Origin: Neobacillus pocheonensis
GTDB taxonomy: Bacteria; Bacillota; Bacilli; Bacillales; Cytobacillaceae
Direction of reading: 5' to 3'
Length of the DNA stretch: 64,000 nucleotides
Assembly (NCBI GenBank): GCA_023702235.1
Contig: JAMQCR010000002.1
Span: forward strand, 992,001 to 1,056,000
Below are positions 36,675 to 46,557 of this stretch, piece by piece (within the stretch, counting starts at the first letter, position 1; each line of letters begins with the position of its first letter). The notes below the pieces were generated by a model, which searched no databases, had not been told where the DNA came from, and saw only the letters and a program-made list of their open reading frames with translations. The position numbers were made by a program, and so were the translations under genes.

Positions 36675-36893
36675 ATGATCACCTTGGAAACAGGTGTTGT
36701 TACAGTGAAAAATATGGTGAATCAACAGGATGCAGATAAAGTTTTACAAGCCATAGAACATGTATGGGGTCTGAATAGAGCCGAAGTAATATTCTCCAAG
36801 AGCCAAGCAATCTTTACTTATGATGAACGGATGGCGTCTTCACAAGATTTTGAACAAGCAATTATTGAAACTGGATTTGAAATTGCTCATTAA
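36675..36893 (+). CDS. HMA-like small protein without metal-binding cysteines
   Basis: A 72-aa protein of ferredoxin-like fold type: VVTVKNMVNQQDADKVLQAI, then GLNRAEVIFSKSQAIFTYDE and FEQAIIETGFEI. The order beta-alpha-beta-beta-alpha-beta and the final I-x-x-x-GF-x-I match heavy-metal-associated domains such as CopZ. However, the CxxC metal site is replaced by MVNQQ. It therefore probably does not carry copper, and may bind a partner protein of the formate dehydrogenase. ATG 36675 or TTG 36684 may be the start; AAGGGAAGG precedes. It lies in the operon between DUF1641 and a zinc-ribbon protein. Confidence 0.6.
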   Translation: MITLETGVVTVKNMVNQQDADKVLQAIEHVWGLNRAEVIFSKSQAIFTYDERMASSQDFEQAIIETGFEIAH

Positions 36894-36907
36894 TTGGAGG
36901 TTCCGCA

Positions 36908-37039
36908 ATGAGAATTTGCGAAGTATGTGGTTCAAAAGAAGAAATGGAGAATAATGGTCAGGAAACAATTGAATCGGTCATCCTCCATATTTGTGAAAGC
37001 TGTATAGAAGACCGCAAATGGCACACTTTTGAAAACTGA
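36908..37039 (+). CDS. 43-aa zinc-ribbon-like protein
   Basis: A tiny protein starting MRICEVCGSKEEMENNGQ and ending ICESCIEDRKWHTFEN. Two CxxC pairs (CEVC, CESC) spaced by 25 residues can form a single zinc ribbon. GGAGGTTCCGCA lies just before ATG 36908, and it follows the previous stop by 14 bases, so it belongs to the formate dehydrogenase operon. I know no assigned function; it may be an assembly or metal-sensing factor. Confidence 0.65.
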   Translation: MRICEVCGSKEEMENNGQETIESVILHICESCIEDRKWHTFEN

Positions 37040-37190
37040 GCATTTTGTAAGAAAATCAGGTTGTGTTTCATTCATTTAACGTGTTTTGATAATTTTGATA
37101 TGAACTTGAAACAGTTTATTGAATAAAAATGTACGAGTAAAATAGGTATCCTAAGATCATCCAATCTGTTCTACTGCAGGTGAGATAACA

Positions 37191-37985
37191 TTGAAACCAA
37201 TAGAGGTTAAACGGCAGATTCTTCGGCTTGGAAAGGGAATTACCGAACATATAGAAGACAGTGTCGTAACTGAATATCCAGTAACGATCAAAATTAATGG
37301 GGAAGAATTTGTCACACTCGTATGTACACCTGACTATATTGAAGATTTAGTTGTAGGATTTTTGGCTTCCGAAGGAATCATCCGTAGATATGATGATATT
37401 GAGGATATGTGGATGGAAGAAAACAACGGATTTGTCCATGTGAAAACAAATAATATCAATCCTTATTATCAAATCTTGCATAATAAACGCTATGTAACCT
37501 CATGCTGTGGAATGAGCCGACAGGGATTTGTTTTTGTTAATGACGCCATAAATGCCAAGAAAGTGAATTCTGTCAGCATGAGAATATCATCTGATGAATG
37601 TTTTAAACTAATGAATGAGATGCAACAATCCTCCATTATTTTCAAAAGTACCGGGGGGGTACATAATGCTTCATTATGTAATGTCGATAAAATGATTATA
37701 AACAGGATGGATATCGGACGTCACAATGCATTGGATAAAATTTACGGGCACTGTTTAAAAAATAATATTTCACTTCAAAACAAATTACTCGTGTTTAGTG
37801 GACGCATTTCATCCGAAATCATATTAAAAGTAGCGAAAATTGGCTGTGAGATGGTTCTGTCAAAATCAGCCCCAACTGAACTTGCGCTACAGCTTGCGGA
37901 ACAGTTAGGTATTACGACAATTGGCTTTGTCAGAAATGAGACATTAAATGTGTATACCTGTCGTGAAAGGCTGGATGTCGTGTAA
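37191..37985 (+). CDS. fdhD: FdhD sulfur carrier for formate dehydrogenase
   Basis: A 264-aa protein needed to give formate dehydrogenase its sulfido ligand: it passes sulfur from a cysteine desulfurase to the molybdenum cofactor. Typical signatures are TPDYIEDLVVGFLASEGII (near residue 45), the TSCCGMSRQG cysteine pair near residues 104-113, FKSTGGVHNASLC and MDIGRHNALDKI. The catalytic pair is CC-G here, as in Gram-positive homologues. TTG 37191 is preceded by CAGGTGAG. It follows the small zinc-ribbon gene after 150 bp and ends with a strong terminator. Confidence 0.92.
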   Translation: MKPIEVKRQILRLGKGITEHIEDSVVTEYPVTIKINGEEFVTLVCTPDYIEDLVVGFLASEGIIRRYDDIEDMWMEENNGFVHVKTNNINPYYQILHNKRYVTSCCGMSRQGFVFVNDAINAKKVNSVSMRISSDECFKLMNEMQQSSIIFKSTGGVHNASLCNVDKMIINRMDIGRHNALDKIYGHCLKNNISLQNKLLVFSGRISSEIILKVAKIGCEMVLSKSAPTELALQLAEQLGITTIGFVRNETLNVYTCRERLDVV

Positions 37986-38150
37986 GACCTAATAAGTGGA
38001 ACTAATTATATCTCATACCATCACTGAATTATCGAATTATGAAAACAGGCGTAATCAAGGTGGTATCAAAAAATAAAGTATAAAAATTGGATTTAAATCG
38101 ATAAACTCTTAATACCTTATTTCCAGTTATATCTTTTTAAATTAAGAATG

Positions 38151-38210
38151 CAAAAACCTTATTTAGATTTATTACGGTGAACCGTACCATAAGTAAATGA
38201 GGTTTTTGTT
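38151..38210 (+). terminator. Terminator after fdhD
   Basis: CAAAAACCTTATTTA and TAAATGAGGTTTTTG form a long stem, with an inner ACGGTGAACCGT hairpin. The 3' arm ends GGTTTTTGTTTT. It lies about 165 bases after fdhD. Confidence 0.75.
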
Positions 38211-38707
38211 TTATGTACGGATATTCTTGTAGCTTGGAACAATCCACCATATTGGGCTTAACTAAAAGTCCCTTTGTCTAAAATATTTATGACTATGTGG
38301 TTGGATGTAATGCGCGAATTTTATTTACTTTAAGATTATTACCTTCTTATAGAATCCCTTCCTGAAAGTCTTCTTCCATCGTGCAAGTGTTCGTTCCATA
38401 GTCATCGCGTACGCCAACAGTTATTTTTCTTGAGCACGTTAACAGCCTTATAATTGTCAAGTAATGTAAAGCAGCAACTGTTACTTATAAAAGAAAAATA
38501 TGATTATAAAGAGGCACTTAGGATAAATACAAGTTGTCTCTTTATTTAGGTTTGCCAGTTTCTTACTTCTTGTTATGTTTTGTCAATTTTAATAGAGATA
38601 ACTGAAATTTTGTCTACTTTAGAAATTGTAATGTACAGTCATGAGAAGCGCATGTAGAATATTTTTTAATAGACTTTGTAAATAAATAATGAAATAGGTG
38701 AAATAAG
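38211..38707. other. Intergenic stretch before the PucR gene
   Basis: About 500 bases without a supported gene on either strand and without a strong hairpin. The promoter of the PucR-type regulator should lie in the last 100 bases. I see no known RNA family or mobile-element end. Confidence 0.4.
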
Positions 38708-40236
38708 ATGAATCCAGCCGGGATTACATTACGTGAGTTACTTGACCTCCCAGTATTAAAGGATGCCAAGGTAATTAGTGGCGAAAAGGGGCTAAATAGA
38801 GTAGTTCGATACATAGATATTATGGAGGTGCCGGACGTTAGTGGCTGGTTGAGGGAAGGAGAACTACTCCTTACAACAGCGTATTCCATTCGTCACGAGC
38901 CGGCATTACTTCCAAAATTAGTGAAACAATTGGCAGAGGCAAATGCTGCGGCTTTAGCGATTAAACCGGAAAGGTTTTTACATGAAATGCCTAAAGCAAT
39001 GATTCAAATGAGCAATACATTTGATCTACCTATTATTCAGCTTCCAAAAGGTATTCCTTACATTGATATTACTCATGCAGTAATGGAACAAATCATCAAT
39101 AAGCAATCATCATTACTTAGAAAATCAGAAGAAATCTATAAGATGTTGACCACTTTAGTTCTTGAGAATAGTGGGATTCAAGCAGTGCCGATAATGTTTC
39201 TATATTATTAAAATCACCCATTTGGCTTATAGATAAGACGGGGGAAACAATCGTCGCCTCACCGTCCAATGCCCATTATCATTCCTCACCAAATCCGCGC
39301 TATTGGGAGATTAGGGTGGATAAGGAGATGGTAGGAAAGCTGATTGTTGACAAGGAGAAATTAGATGAGCTAGACCAGGTTTGTATTGAACAAGCACGGC
39401 TCGTGTTTTCGTTAGAATTAATGAGGAGAAAAACAGCAGTGGATACGGAAAAGAGGTTGCGAGGCAATTTTGTTGATGAGCTATTATCCGGTTTACCACT
39501 ATCGAAACAGGAGATTATGAGTAAAGGGAGTCAATTAGGTTTAAAACCAGAGGCGGTTTGGGAAGTCGCCATTATTGAAGGCGATGAAGAGGAGATATCC
39601 AGACAAATCGATAAATTAAATCATACATTAGCCGAAGAATCTCAAAAGCATCATATTAAATCACATATCCATTGGATAGGTGAAAGATTAGTTTTATTAC
39701 TTGGATCACCAAGCCAAGAAATACCAACTCAGAATCCGAAGAAGGACACCTTTAATTGGAGAGAAAAATTGATACCCTTTATTCATCATTGTAGTGGGAT
39801 TCGAATTGGATTTGGGGAGAAAGTTCAATTATGGGATGTACAGAAAAGTTATGTAGAAGCAAAAAAAGCCGTCATTTTTGGTATGAGGTTAGATAATCAA
39901 AAAAGGGTTTTTACTTTTGAAGAAATAGAAATGTTTCATTTATTAATGGATGTTTCCGAATCAGTGGAAATGGACAAGTTTGTAGAAAAAAAGATAGGGA
40001 AGCTTAATCAATATGATCAGGAGAATGGAACAGACTTTGTAAAAACATTATATTACTATATTTATACACGAGGCAGTTTATTAGAAACGGCAAAACATTT
40101 GTTTTTACACAGAAATTCAGTTAAATACCGAATGGATAAAATTCGGGAATTATTTGACATCCACACGGAAAATAGCCAAGAAAGATTGGTTTATTTCTTT
40201 TGTATCTCTTACCACTTATTCAAAAATAATGAATAA
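38708..40236 (+). pseudogene. PucR-family transcriptional regulator, frameshifted
   Basis: The N-terminal PucR sensor domain (ITLRELLDLPVLKDAKVISG, then DVSGWLREGELLLTT) occupies the first 125 residues. After 160 residues the frame shifts near 39187. With one more base it continues DNVSILLKSPIWLIDKTGET, and then the GGDEF-like middle and the C-terminal helix-turn-helix (GSLLETAKHLFLHRNSVKYR) to 40236, about 509 residues. PucR-type activators usually respond to a purine or amino-acid-derived inducer and act on adjacent genes. Here the racemase, transporter, DUF917 and DUF1177 genes follow in the same direction. Confidence 0.85.
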
Positions 40237-40276
40237 AACAGGGTATGTTGTGCCGAGAGCACAACATACCCTGTTT
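40236..40276. terminator. Near-perfect 18-bp hairpin after the PucR gene
   Basis: AAACAGGGTATGTTGTGC pairs fully with GCACAACATACCCTGTTT around a CGAGA loop; ATTTTTGG follows. The stem begins at the stop codon, so it is a strong terminator or a barrier between regulator and cluster. Confidence 0.85.
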
Positions 40277-40396
40277 ATTTTTGGTTTCAGGGGACGTGTT
40301 CATCTTGATAAATATACATTAAAATTTAAATATTCATTACTTTCAACTTTTTCTGAATAATGGAGAAATAAAACATTTTAGAAAGGAGATCAATAA

Positions 40397-41047
40397 ATGA
40401 TTGGTGTCATACGGGTTTTTACGACGGAGATAGAAGAAATTCTTGAACAGCATGGAAAAATAATTTCCAAAAGCTATGGGGTCCCAACAATCAATAAATG
40501 TATACCTGATCAGCCGCTAGGAATCTTTAATGTTGAAACAGAAGAGATGGCAGTCCCTAAGATCGTATCGTTAGGAAAAAGTTTGGAGCAAGAGGGATGC
40601 AAGGTTCTAACCATTAGCTGTGCTGCTGATCCTGCAATTGAGGAGCTTAGAAAGGAAGTAGCCATCCCAGTCATTGGAGCAGGAAGTGCAGCGGCCCTTA
40701 CAGCTTTAGCCTTTGGTCAGCCAGTGGGAGTCCTCGGAATCACCGATACGCCGCCACCGGTAATAGAAAACCTATTAGGAAACCTATTAGTAGGGTATTT
40801 ACGGCCAGAAGGAGTGACAAATACAACCGACCTATTGACTCCAACTGGTAGAACACGAGGGTTGGAAGCTGTTAAACAATTATTAAACCAAGGGGCAAAA
40901 GTTATTGTGTTTGCCTGCACCGGTTTTTCAACAATTGGCCTAGCAGACCTATTACGGCAAGAATTAGATGTTCCTATTATTGATGGCGTGGAAGCAGAAG
41001 GATTGTTTGCATCCACACTTTACAAGCAACAGGCTTCAAATGCATGA
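40397..41047 (+). CDS. Asp/Glu/hydantoin racemase family protein
   Basis: A 216-aa cofactor-independent racemase-fold enzyme. Two catalytic cysteines sit in LTISCAADPAIEEL (near residue 76) and VFACTGFSTIGLADLL (near residue 175), the usual spacing for the Asp/Glu/hydantoin racemase family. The GSAAALTALAFGQPVGVLG segment is also typical. It stands between PucR and the transporters. Racemising an amino acid or hydantoin ring would fit the DUF917 and aminopeptidase genes. AAAGGAGATCAATAA precedes ATG 40397. Confidence 0.8.
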   Translation: MIGVIRVFTTEIEEILEQHGKIISKSYGVPTINKCIPDQPLGIFNVETEEMAVPKIVSLGKSLEQEGCKVLTISCAADPAIEELRKEVAIPVIGAGSAAALTALAFGQPVGVLGITDTPPPVIENLLGNLLVGYLRPEGVTNTTDLLTPTGRTRGLEAVKQLLNQGAKVIVFACTGFSTIGLADLLRQELDVPIIDGVEAEGLFASTLYKQQASNA

Positions 41048-41122
41048 CAATCATGGCAGCGGCGACGTTTAACCATGCGAAAAGCTTAAAATAAGGTTTT
41101 TGCTTTGAAAGAGGGTTATTTT

Positions 41123-42046
41123 TTGGCCAAATCCTATCTCATTCTTTTATCTTGTGTTTTTATTTGGGCAGGGAACTACCTCGCCCGGCAATTCCTGCTA
41201 AAAGAATTTTCTCCTTTTTTTCTTTCTGCTTTTAGTTTGACTGTTATATCGATTTTCTTTTGTTTGATGGGGTTAATTACTAAATCCTTTGTTCGACCGC
41301 GTCGGAAGGAATTCATGCTTTTGTGTTGTGCAGGTTTAATTGGATTGGTTGCCAATCAAATATTCTTATTTACAGGCTTAAAATATTCAACAGCGACCAA
41401 TGCCTCGTTAATTTTCAGCATGTCTCCACTGATTACAGCCGCGCTTTCGGGTGTAATCCTTAAAGAGAAGATTACACGGCAGATGATTATTGGTAGTTTC
41501 ATTGCCATTATTGGACTATATTTTGTATTATCTGTCAAAGGACAATTTGTCTTCGGCATGGGGGATTTGTTATTACTTGGTGCCACCACAACATTTTCCT
41601 GCAACCTTATTTTTGTCCGTTTGCTGTCGAAGCGTCTATCACCATTCATTATTACGTCCTATAGTTTTTTTATTGGTGCTATTATTTATGATCCTTTTAT
41701 CTTAATAGGGACGAACATTAATTGGAATCATTCAATTTCAATTTGGGTATTTGCTGTCATGTCAGTCTTGATTGGCCAAGGAATAACCACCATGATGTGG
41801 AATAGTGCTATGAATAACCTAGGCGCTTCAAGGTCTGCTATCGTGCTAAACCTACAACCAATAATGACGATGCTACTAGATTTTTTGATTTACCAAAATC
41901 CCCTTACTGTAAAAAAAATATTTGGTGCTGTACTCGTTTTTACAGGTATTCTTCTAAGCACAGTGCAAATAGGTTTTATTTTTAAAAAGAGAATGGGCAC
42001 ACGGGAGAAACAAATCACAGAGGCTCAAATAGTAAAAAAACTGTAA
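41123..42046 (+). CDS. EamA/DMT-family transporter
   Basis: A 307-aa membrane protein with ten hydrophobic helices in two repeats (SCVFIWAGNYLARQFLL; LLLLGATTTFSCNLIFVRL) and the second-repeat signature GASRSAIVLNLQPIMTML. Drug/metabolite-transporter members usually export amino acids or metabolites. I prefer TTG 41123 because GAGGG lies seven bases before it; TTG 41105 would add six residues. The gene lies within the PucR cluster and may release a product of its pathway. Confidence 0.82.
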   Translation: MAKSYLILLSCVFIWAGNYLARQFLLKEFSPFFLSAFSLTVISIFFCLMGLITKSFVRPRRKEFMLLCCAGLIGLVANQIFLFTGLKYSTATNASLIFSMSPLITAALSGVILKEKITRQMIIGSFIAIIGLYFVLSVKGQFVFGMGDLLLLGATTTFSCNLIFVRLLSKRLSPFIITSYSFFIGAIIYDPFILIGTNINWNHSISIWVFAVMSVLIGQGITTMMWNSAMNNLGASRSAIVLNLQPIMTMLLDFLIYQNPLTVKKIFGAVLVFTGILLSTVQIGFIFKKRMGTREKQITEAQIVKKL

Positions 42047-42142
42047 TCATAATGAAAATTTTTTCTCTCTTCTAAAAATTATATAGATCGTGCAAGGAAG
42101 TAGTTCCAGAAAAATTACAAAATATAGACAGGGGGTATTTTT

Positions 42143-43769
42143 GTGAATCATGAACAAGACGTAAAAAAACATCCGCGTATTTTTGAACCATTTGCACTGA
42201 TCCTAACCGTCGTTACAAGTGTTTTCGGAGCAATTATCGGTATGCAAATCGTTACCACTCTTGGGGTAACGCCGAATACAGCTATTATTGGTGCTCTTAT
42301 TGCCATGCTGATTGCTAGAATTCCACTCACTATTTTCAAAAAATACAAATCGATTCACCGCCAAAATCTAGTGCAAACAGCCATTTCATCCGCAACATTT
42401 GGTGCTGCAAATAGTTTATTAATTCCGATTGGGATTCCATATCTTATGGGGAAAACAGAATTAATTCTTCCAATGCTACTGGGCGCGGCATTAGCGATGT
42501 TTGTAGATGCACGGATTCTTTACAAGCTATTTGATTCAAAGCTGTTTCCGGCATCTGGAACGTGGGCGCCCGGTGTAGCGACTGCTCAATCCATCCTGGC
42601 CGGTGATAAGGGAGGAAAGCGTGCAGGACTCCTTGGAATTGGGACAGCCATCGGTATAGTAGGTTCATTCTTTCATATTCCGATGTCGGCATTTGGTGTC
42701 GCCTTTATCGGTAATATTTGGGCACTTACTATGTTCGGAATTGGACTAATGATCCGTCAATACTCTGTCCCGTGGTTCGGCGTTGACGTTAACCAGCTTT
42801 ATATCGCCCATGGAGTCATGATTGGTGCAGGAATCGTGGCGTTAATTCAGGTTTCTATGTTGATTTTTGGAAAGCAAAAAAAATCTGCGAAATCTAGTAA
42901 ATCCGAAGTGGCTGCCGCTCTAGAGGCGGTAGATGATGATTCTTTATTAACACGCCCAATTAATGAGGCAAAAAGGGCGTTAGGTATTGGTTTTGTGATT
43001 TATTTAGTGATTGCACTAATCATTGCTATTACGGGAGGACTTTTGACTGACATGTCTCCTGGTATGTTTATTGGATTCTTGTTTTTTGCAGCCTTTGCTG
43101 CTTTCGTTCATGAAGTTGATTGTTGGGATTGCTGCGATGCACTCTGGATGGTTCCCAGCGTTTGCGGTGGCATTTATTACTCTTCTTATTGGGATGATGG
43201 TTGGTTTTCCACCTGTAGCCCTTGCCTTACTTGCTGGATTTAGTGCAGCAACCGGTCCTGCATTTGCTGATATGGGGTATGACTTAAAAACAGGTCATAT
43301 TCTCCGTGGAAATGGGCAAGATAAGGAGTTTGAAATTGCCGGAAGAAAACAACAGTATATTACTGCGATGATCGGATTTGGCGTTGCTCTTTTAACAGTA
43401 ATCGTTACGTATAAAGGATATTTTGCACAACATCTTGTCCCTCCGATTGATACGGTTTATGTTTCAACGATTAAAGCAGGTGCATCAGGCGATGTTGCCA
43501 TGAAGCTGTTAATGTGGGCTATACCAGGGGCAATCATTCAATTCATCGGTGGTCCAAACCGTCAGTTAGGAGTCTTATTTGCTACAGGTTTATTAATCTT
43601 AACACCATATGCATGTTGGGCCGTTTTATCAGGTATCTTGATTCGAATTATATGGCTTAAAGCAAAGGGGAAAGAAGCGGAAACTTCAATGAGTATATTA
43701 GCTGCTGGATTTATCGCCGGTGATGCGTTATTTAGCTTCTTCAACTCTGTATTTAAAATAGGTAAGTGA
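42143..43769 (+). pseudogene. OPT/YSL-family transporter, frameshifted
   Basis: A membrane protein of about 541 residues. It has many helices (FALILTVVTSVFGAIIGMQI; SATFGAANSLLIPIGIPYLM) and the LFPASGTWAPGVATAQSIL segment of the oligopeptide transporter superfamily. At about 43113 the frame moves by one; LIVGIAAMHSGWFPAFAVA continues in the next frame to 43769, so one inserted base explains it. Compared with typical OPT proteins of 600 or more residues this is short, which fits the small bacterial class found with DUF917 and DUF1177. It probably imports the substrate of this cluster. GTG 42143 follows GGGGGTATTTTT. Confidence 0.75.
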
Positions 43770-43780
43770 GGCGAGATAGG

Positions 43781-44842
43781 TTGGCAAAAATTAGTTTAGA
43801 TAAAAAAATGGTGGAATACGCTGTGTATGGTGGTGCTGTTCTTGGAGGTGGTGGAGGCGGCTGGATTGATGACGGCCTTCAAATTGGTAATCTTGCACTC
43901 GAGATTGCTCAGCCAGAACTTTATACCGTTGATGAACTTAAAGATGAAGATTTACTAGTTACGGTGTCATTGGTAGGTGCACCGGCAGCAAAAGATAAAT
44001 TTGTGAAACCTATTCATTATGCAAGGGCATTAGATCTCCTTTCGCAAAAAATCGGAAAGCCCATTCAAGGAATTATCACCAATGAAAATGGAGCAGGAAC
44101 TACGGTGAATGGCTGGTTTCAATCAGCCGTAACGGGGATTCCAATTATAGATATTCCTTGTAATGGCAGGGCGCATCCAACAGGTTCAATGGGTTCAATG
44201 AACCTATCCGAGCAGGCCAATTACCTTTCCCACCAATCAGCAGTTGGCGGGAAAGGGAATAACTACATGGAATTAACTATTTCCAGTTCGCTGGACAAAG
44301 CTTCTACAATGATTCGTAAAGCGTCAGTTGAAGCCGGGGGTTTATTAGCTGTTGCGAGGAACCCCGTAACCGTTGCCTATGCGAAGGCAAATGGGGCAGC
44401 AGGAGCCATTCAACAGGCAATAGAGGTTGGTGAAGCCTTGTTAAGCCATATTGGGGAATCAGCCATTGATGCAGTGGTGAGAAAATTAGGCGGTAAAGTG
44501 GTAACAGAAGGGATTGTAACAGATTTTACGCTCGAAACGACTGGCGGCTTCGATGTTGGAACAGTAATCATCAATGATGCTTATGAATTAACATTCTGGA
44601 ATGAATATATGACGATTGAAAAAAATGGTGAACGGTTTGCGACATTCCCAGATTTAATCATGACACTTGATGCAAAAACTGCCGAACCAATTGTTACAGC
44701 TGCAATGGAAAAAGGGAAACAAATTACTGTTATTTCCGTTCCAAAAGAAAATTTAATCTTAAGCAGCACGATGAGAAATGAAAAATTAATGAAACCAGTA
44801 GAAGAAGTCATTAAGAAGTCAATTCTACAATATTGCTTTTAA
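43781..44842 (+). CDS. DUF917 (S-methyl thiohydantoin desulfurase-type) protein
   Basis: A 353-aa cytoplasmic protein with GGAVLGGGGGGWIDDGLQIG at the start, ITNENGAGTTVNGWFQSAV and PIIDIPCNGRAHPTGSMGS. The family is distantly related to hydantoinases and oxoprolinases; one member cleaves S-methyl-thiohydantoin. TTG 43781 fits with GAGGCG ahead, but GTG 43766 would overlap the transporter stop as GTGA, so either is possible. It follows the transporter directly, so the two are probably co-translated. It likely opens or modifies a cyclic amide brought in by the transporter. Confidence 0.75.
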   Translation: MAKISLDKKMVEYAVYGGAVLGGGGGGWIDDGLQIGNLALEIAQPELYTVDELKDEDLLVTVSLVGAPAAKDKFVKPIHYARALDLLSQKIGKPIQGIITNENGAGTTVNGWFQSAVTGIPIIDIPCNGRAHPTGSMGSMNLSEQANYLSHQSAVGGKGNNYMELTISSSLDKASTMIRKASVEAGGLLAVARNPVTVAYAKANGAAGAIQQAIEVGEALLSHIGESAIDAVVRKLGGKVVTEGIVTDFTLETTGGFDVGTVIINDAYELTFWNEYMTIEKNGERFATFPDLIMTLDAKTAEPIVTAAMEKGKQITVISVPKENLILSSTMRNEKLMKPVEEVIKKSILQYCF

Positions 44843-44863
44843 TAGATTAGGAGGAAAAGAAAA

Positions 44864-45811
44864 ATGGTACTTAAGCAAACACTAACTGTACTAGAAACCT
44901 TAGATAGTGCTTATGTGACAGGGGAAAATGTAAAGGAATTATTCAGCCAGTATTCAAACGTAACGATTACCGTACAGACAGTTACAGGTGAAAAGGGCAG
45001 TACAGACTTTATCAAAATTGTTATTCCGGGATCAAATGGAAAAAGCAATGGTGGGGACGCACCTACCTTTGGAATCATTGGCCGACTTGGCGGTATTGGC
45101 GCTCGTCCAAGCCGAATTGGATTGGTTTCTGATGCTGACGGTGCCGTTGCCGCAGTCGCTTCAGCTCTAAAACTAGCGGAAATGCAAATAAAAGGTGATA
45201 TCCTTGTTGGTGATGTAATTGTGACAACGCATATTTGTCCGGATGCCCCAACACGCCCACACGAACCAGTTGACTTTATGGATTCACCAGTTGATATTTT
45301 GACAATGAACAAATATGAAGTGGTACCTGAAATGGAAACTGTTTTATCGATTGATACGACAAAGGGCAATCGTGTCATCAACCATAAAGGAATTGCGATT
45401 TCACCAACTGTAAAGGAAGGTTACATCCTTCGTGTCAGTGATGATTTATTGCGGATTTTGGAAATGACTACAGGTCGATTGGCTGTTACATTCCCAATAA
45501 CGACTCAAGATATTACACCATATGGAAATGACTTATACCATATTAATTCCATTCTACAGCCGGCAGTAGCTACAGAAGCACCTGTTGTTGGAGTTGCCAT
45601 TACAGCACAATCTGTTGTTCCAGGATGCGGAACAGGTGCGAGCCATGAAACAGATATTGCTGATGCAGTTCGCTTCGCTGTGGAAGTAGCCAAAGAAACA
45701 ACTAATGGGACATGTCAGCTTTATTGTGAGGACGAATTTACAAGAATCGAAGAGCTCTACGGTTCTATGAAAATGCTACAGACGATGGGGCAAAAAGCTT
45801 CTCAACTATAG
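44864..45811 (+). CDS. DUF1177 protein
   Basis: A 315-aa cytoplasmic protein starting MVLKQTLTVLETLDSAYVTG with the glycine-rich TFGIIGRLGGIGARPSRIGL and ICPDAPTRPHEPVDFMDSP blocks that I associate with DUF1177. It is nearly always found with DUF917 and an OPT transporter. Its reaction is not known; the conserved histidines and aspartates (HICPDAPTRPH) suggest a metal site. TTAGGAGGAAAAGAAAA precedes ATG 44864. Confidence 0.75.
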   Translation: MVLKQTLTVLETLDSAYVTGENVKELFSQYSNVTITVQTVTGEKGSTDFIKIVIPGSNGKSNGGDAPTFGIIGRLGGIGARPSRIGLVSDADGAVAAVASALKLAEMQIKGDILVGDVIVTTHICPDAPTRPHEPVDFMDSPVDILTMNKYEVVPEMETVLSIDTTKGNRVINHKGIAISPTVKEGYILRVSDDLLRILEMTTGRLAVTFPITTQDITPYGNDLYHINSILQPAVATEAPVVGVAITAQSVVPGCGTGASHETDIADAVRFAVEVAKETTNGTCQLYCEDEFTRIEELYGSMKMLQTMGQKASQL

Positions 45812-45868
45812 ATAGAGAAGGGGGGCAGTTGCCCTCCTTTATTCATTTTGAAAATTTGAGGTGAAGAG

Positions 45869-46540
45869 ATGGAGAAACTAGGAATGATTACAATTGGCCA
45901 AGCTCCAAGGACGGATGTTGCGCCAATCATTGAGAAATATTTGGATGGCCGAGCGGTACTTGTTCAGGTCGGTGTCTTAGATGGGATGACAAAAGAGTAT
46001 ATTGAGCAAAATTTATATCCAGAAGCGGATGATTATGTGCTAACCTCTCGTTTGGTGACAAATGAATCAGTTATCATGTCTCGTGAAAAAATTAAACCGA
46101 TTTTACAAGAAAAAATAGATTATTTAGAGGAGATTGGAATCAAACAGATTTTGCTCCTTTGTACGGGAGTATTCCCGGGTCTAACGACAAAGACATCCTT
46201 TTTAATCGAACCAGATCACATTATTCCTCCAACGGTCAAAGCCTTAGTCGCAAACCGCCGCTTTGGAGTGATCGTACCGTTAGTTGAACAAAAGGAAAAT
46301 CTAAAGACTAAATATTCACCCTTTGGGATGGAACCATTATTTGCTGTAGCCTCCCCTTACAAACATGATAAGGCAAGCTATGGAGCGGCAGCGAATGAAC
46401 TAAAAAACAATGTGGATATCATTTTGCTAGATTGCATGGGATATACCGAGGAAGCGAGAGAATTTGTGGCAAATGCTACCGGGAATCCAGTTATACTTTC
46501 GAATGCTATTATGGCAAAATTAGTATCGGAAATGATTTAA
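45869..46540 (+). CDS. AroM family protein
   Basis: A 223-aa protein starting MEKLGMITIGQAPRTDVAPI, the AroM signature, with LLLCTGVFPGL and ILLDCMGYTEEAREFV. AroM of E. coli is a protein of unknown function named after the aromatic regulon; the fold resembles the Asp/Glu racemase group, with cysteines here at LCTG and DCMGY. It may be a second racemase-like enzyme in this cluster. TGAGGTGAAGAG precedes ATG 45869, and it is followed by the aminopeptidase gene after 17 bases. Confidence 0.75.
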   Translation: MEKLGMITIGQAPRTDVAPIIEKYLDGRAVLVQVGVLDGMTKEYIEQNLYPEADDYVLTSRLVTNESVIMSREKIKPILQEKIDYLEEIGIKQILLLCTGVFPGLTTKTSFLIEPDHIIPPTVKALVANRRFGVIVPLVEQKENLKTKYSPFGMEPLFAVASPYKHDKASYGAAANELKNNVDIILLDCMGYTEEAREFVANATGNPVILSNAIMAKLVSEMI

Positions 46541-46557
46541 ATAAAGGGTGATGAAAA

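Noticed and set aside
41105..41125. Longer start for the EamA protein at TTG 41105
   Set aside because: The TTG at 41123 has GAGGG at the right distance; the upstream one does not.
44911..45381. 156-codon minus-strand frame opposite the DUF1177 gene
   Set aside because: Its composition is the usual complement of a well-used + strand frame and it has no ribosome site.
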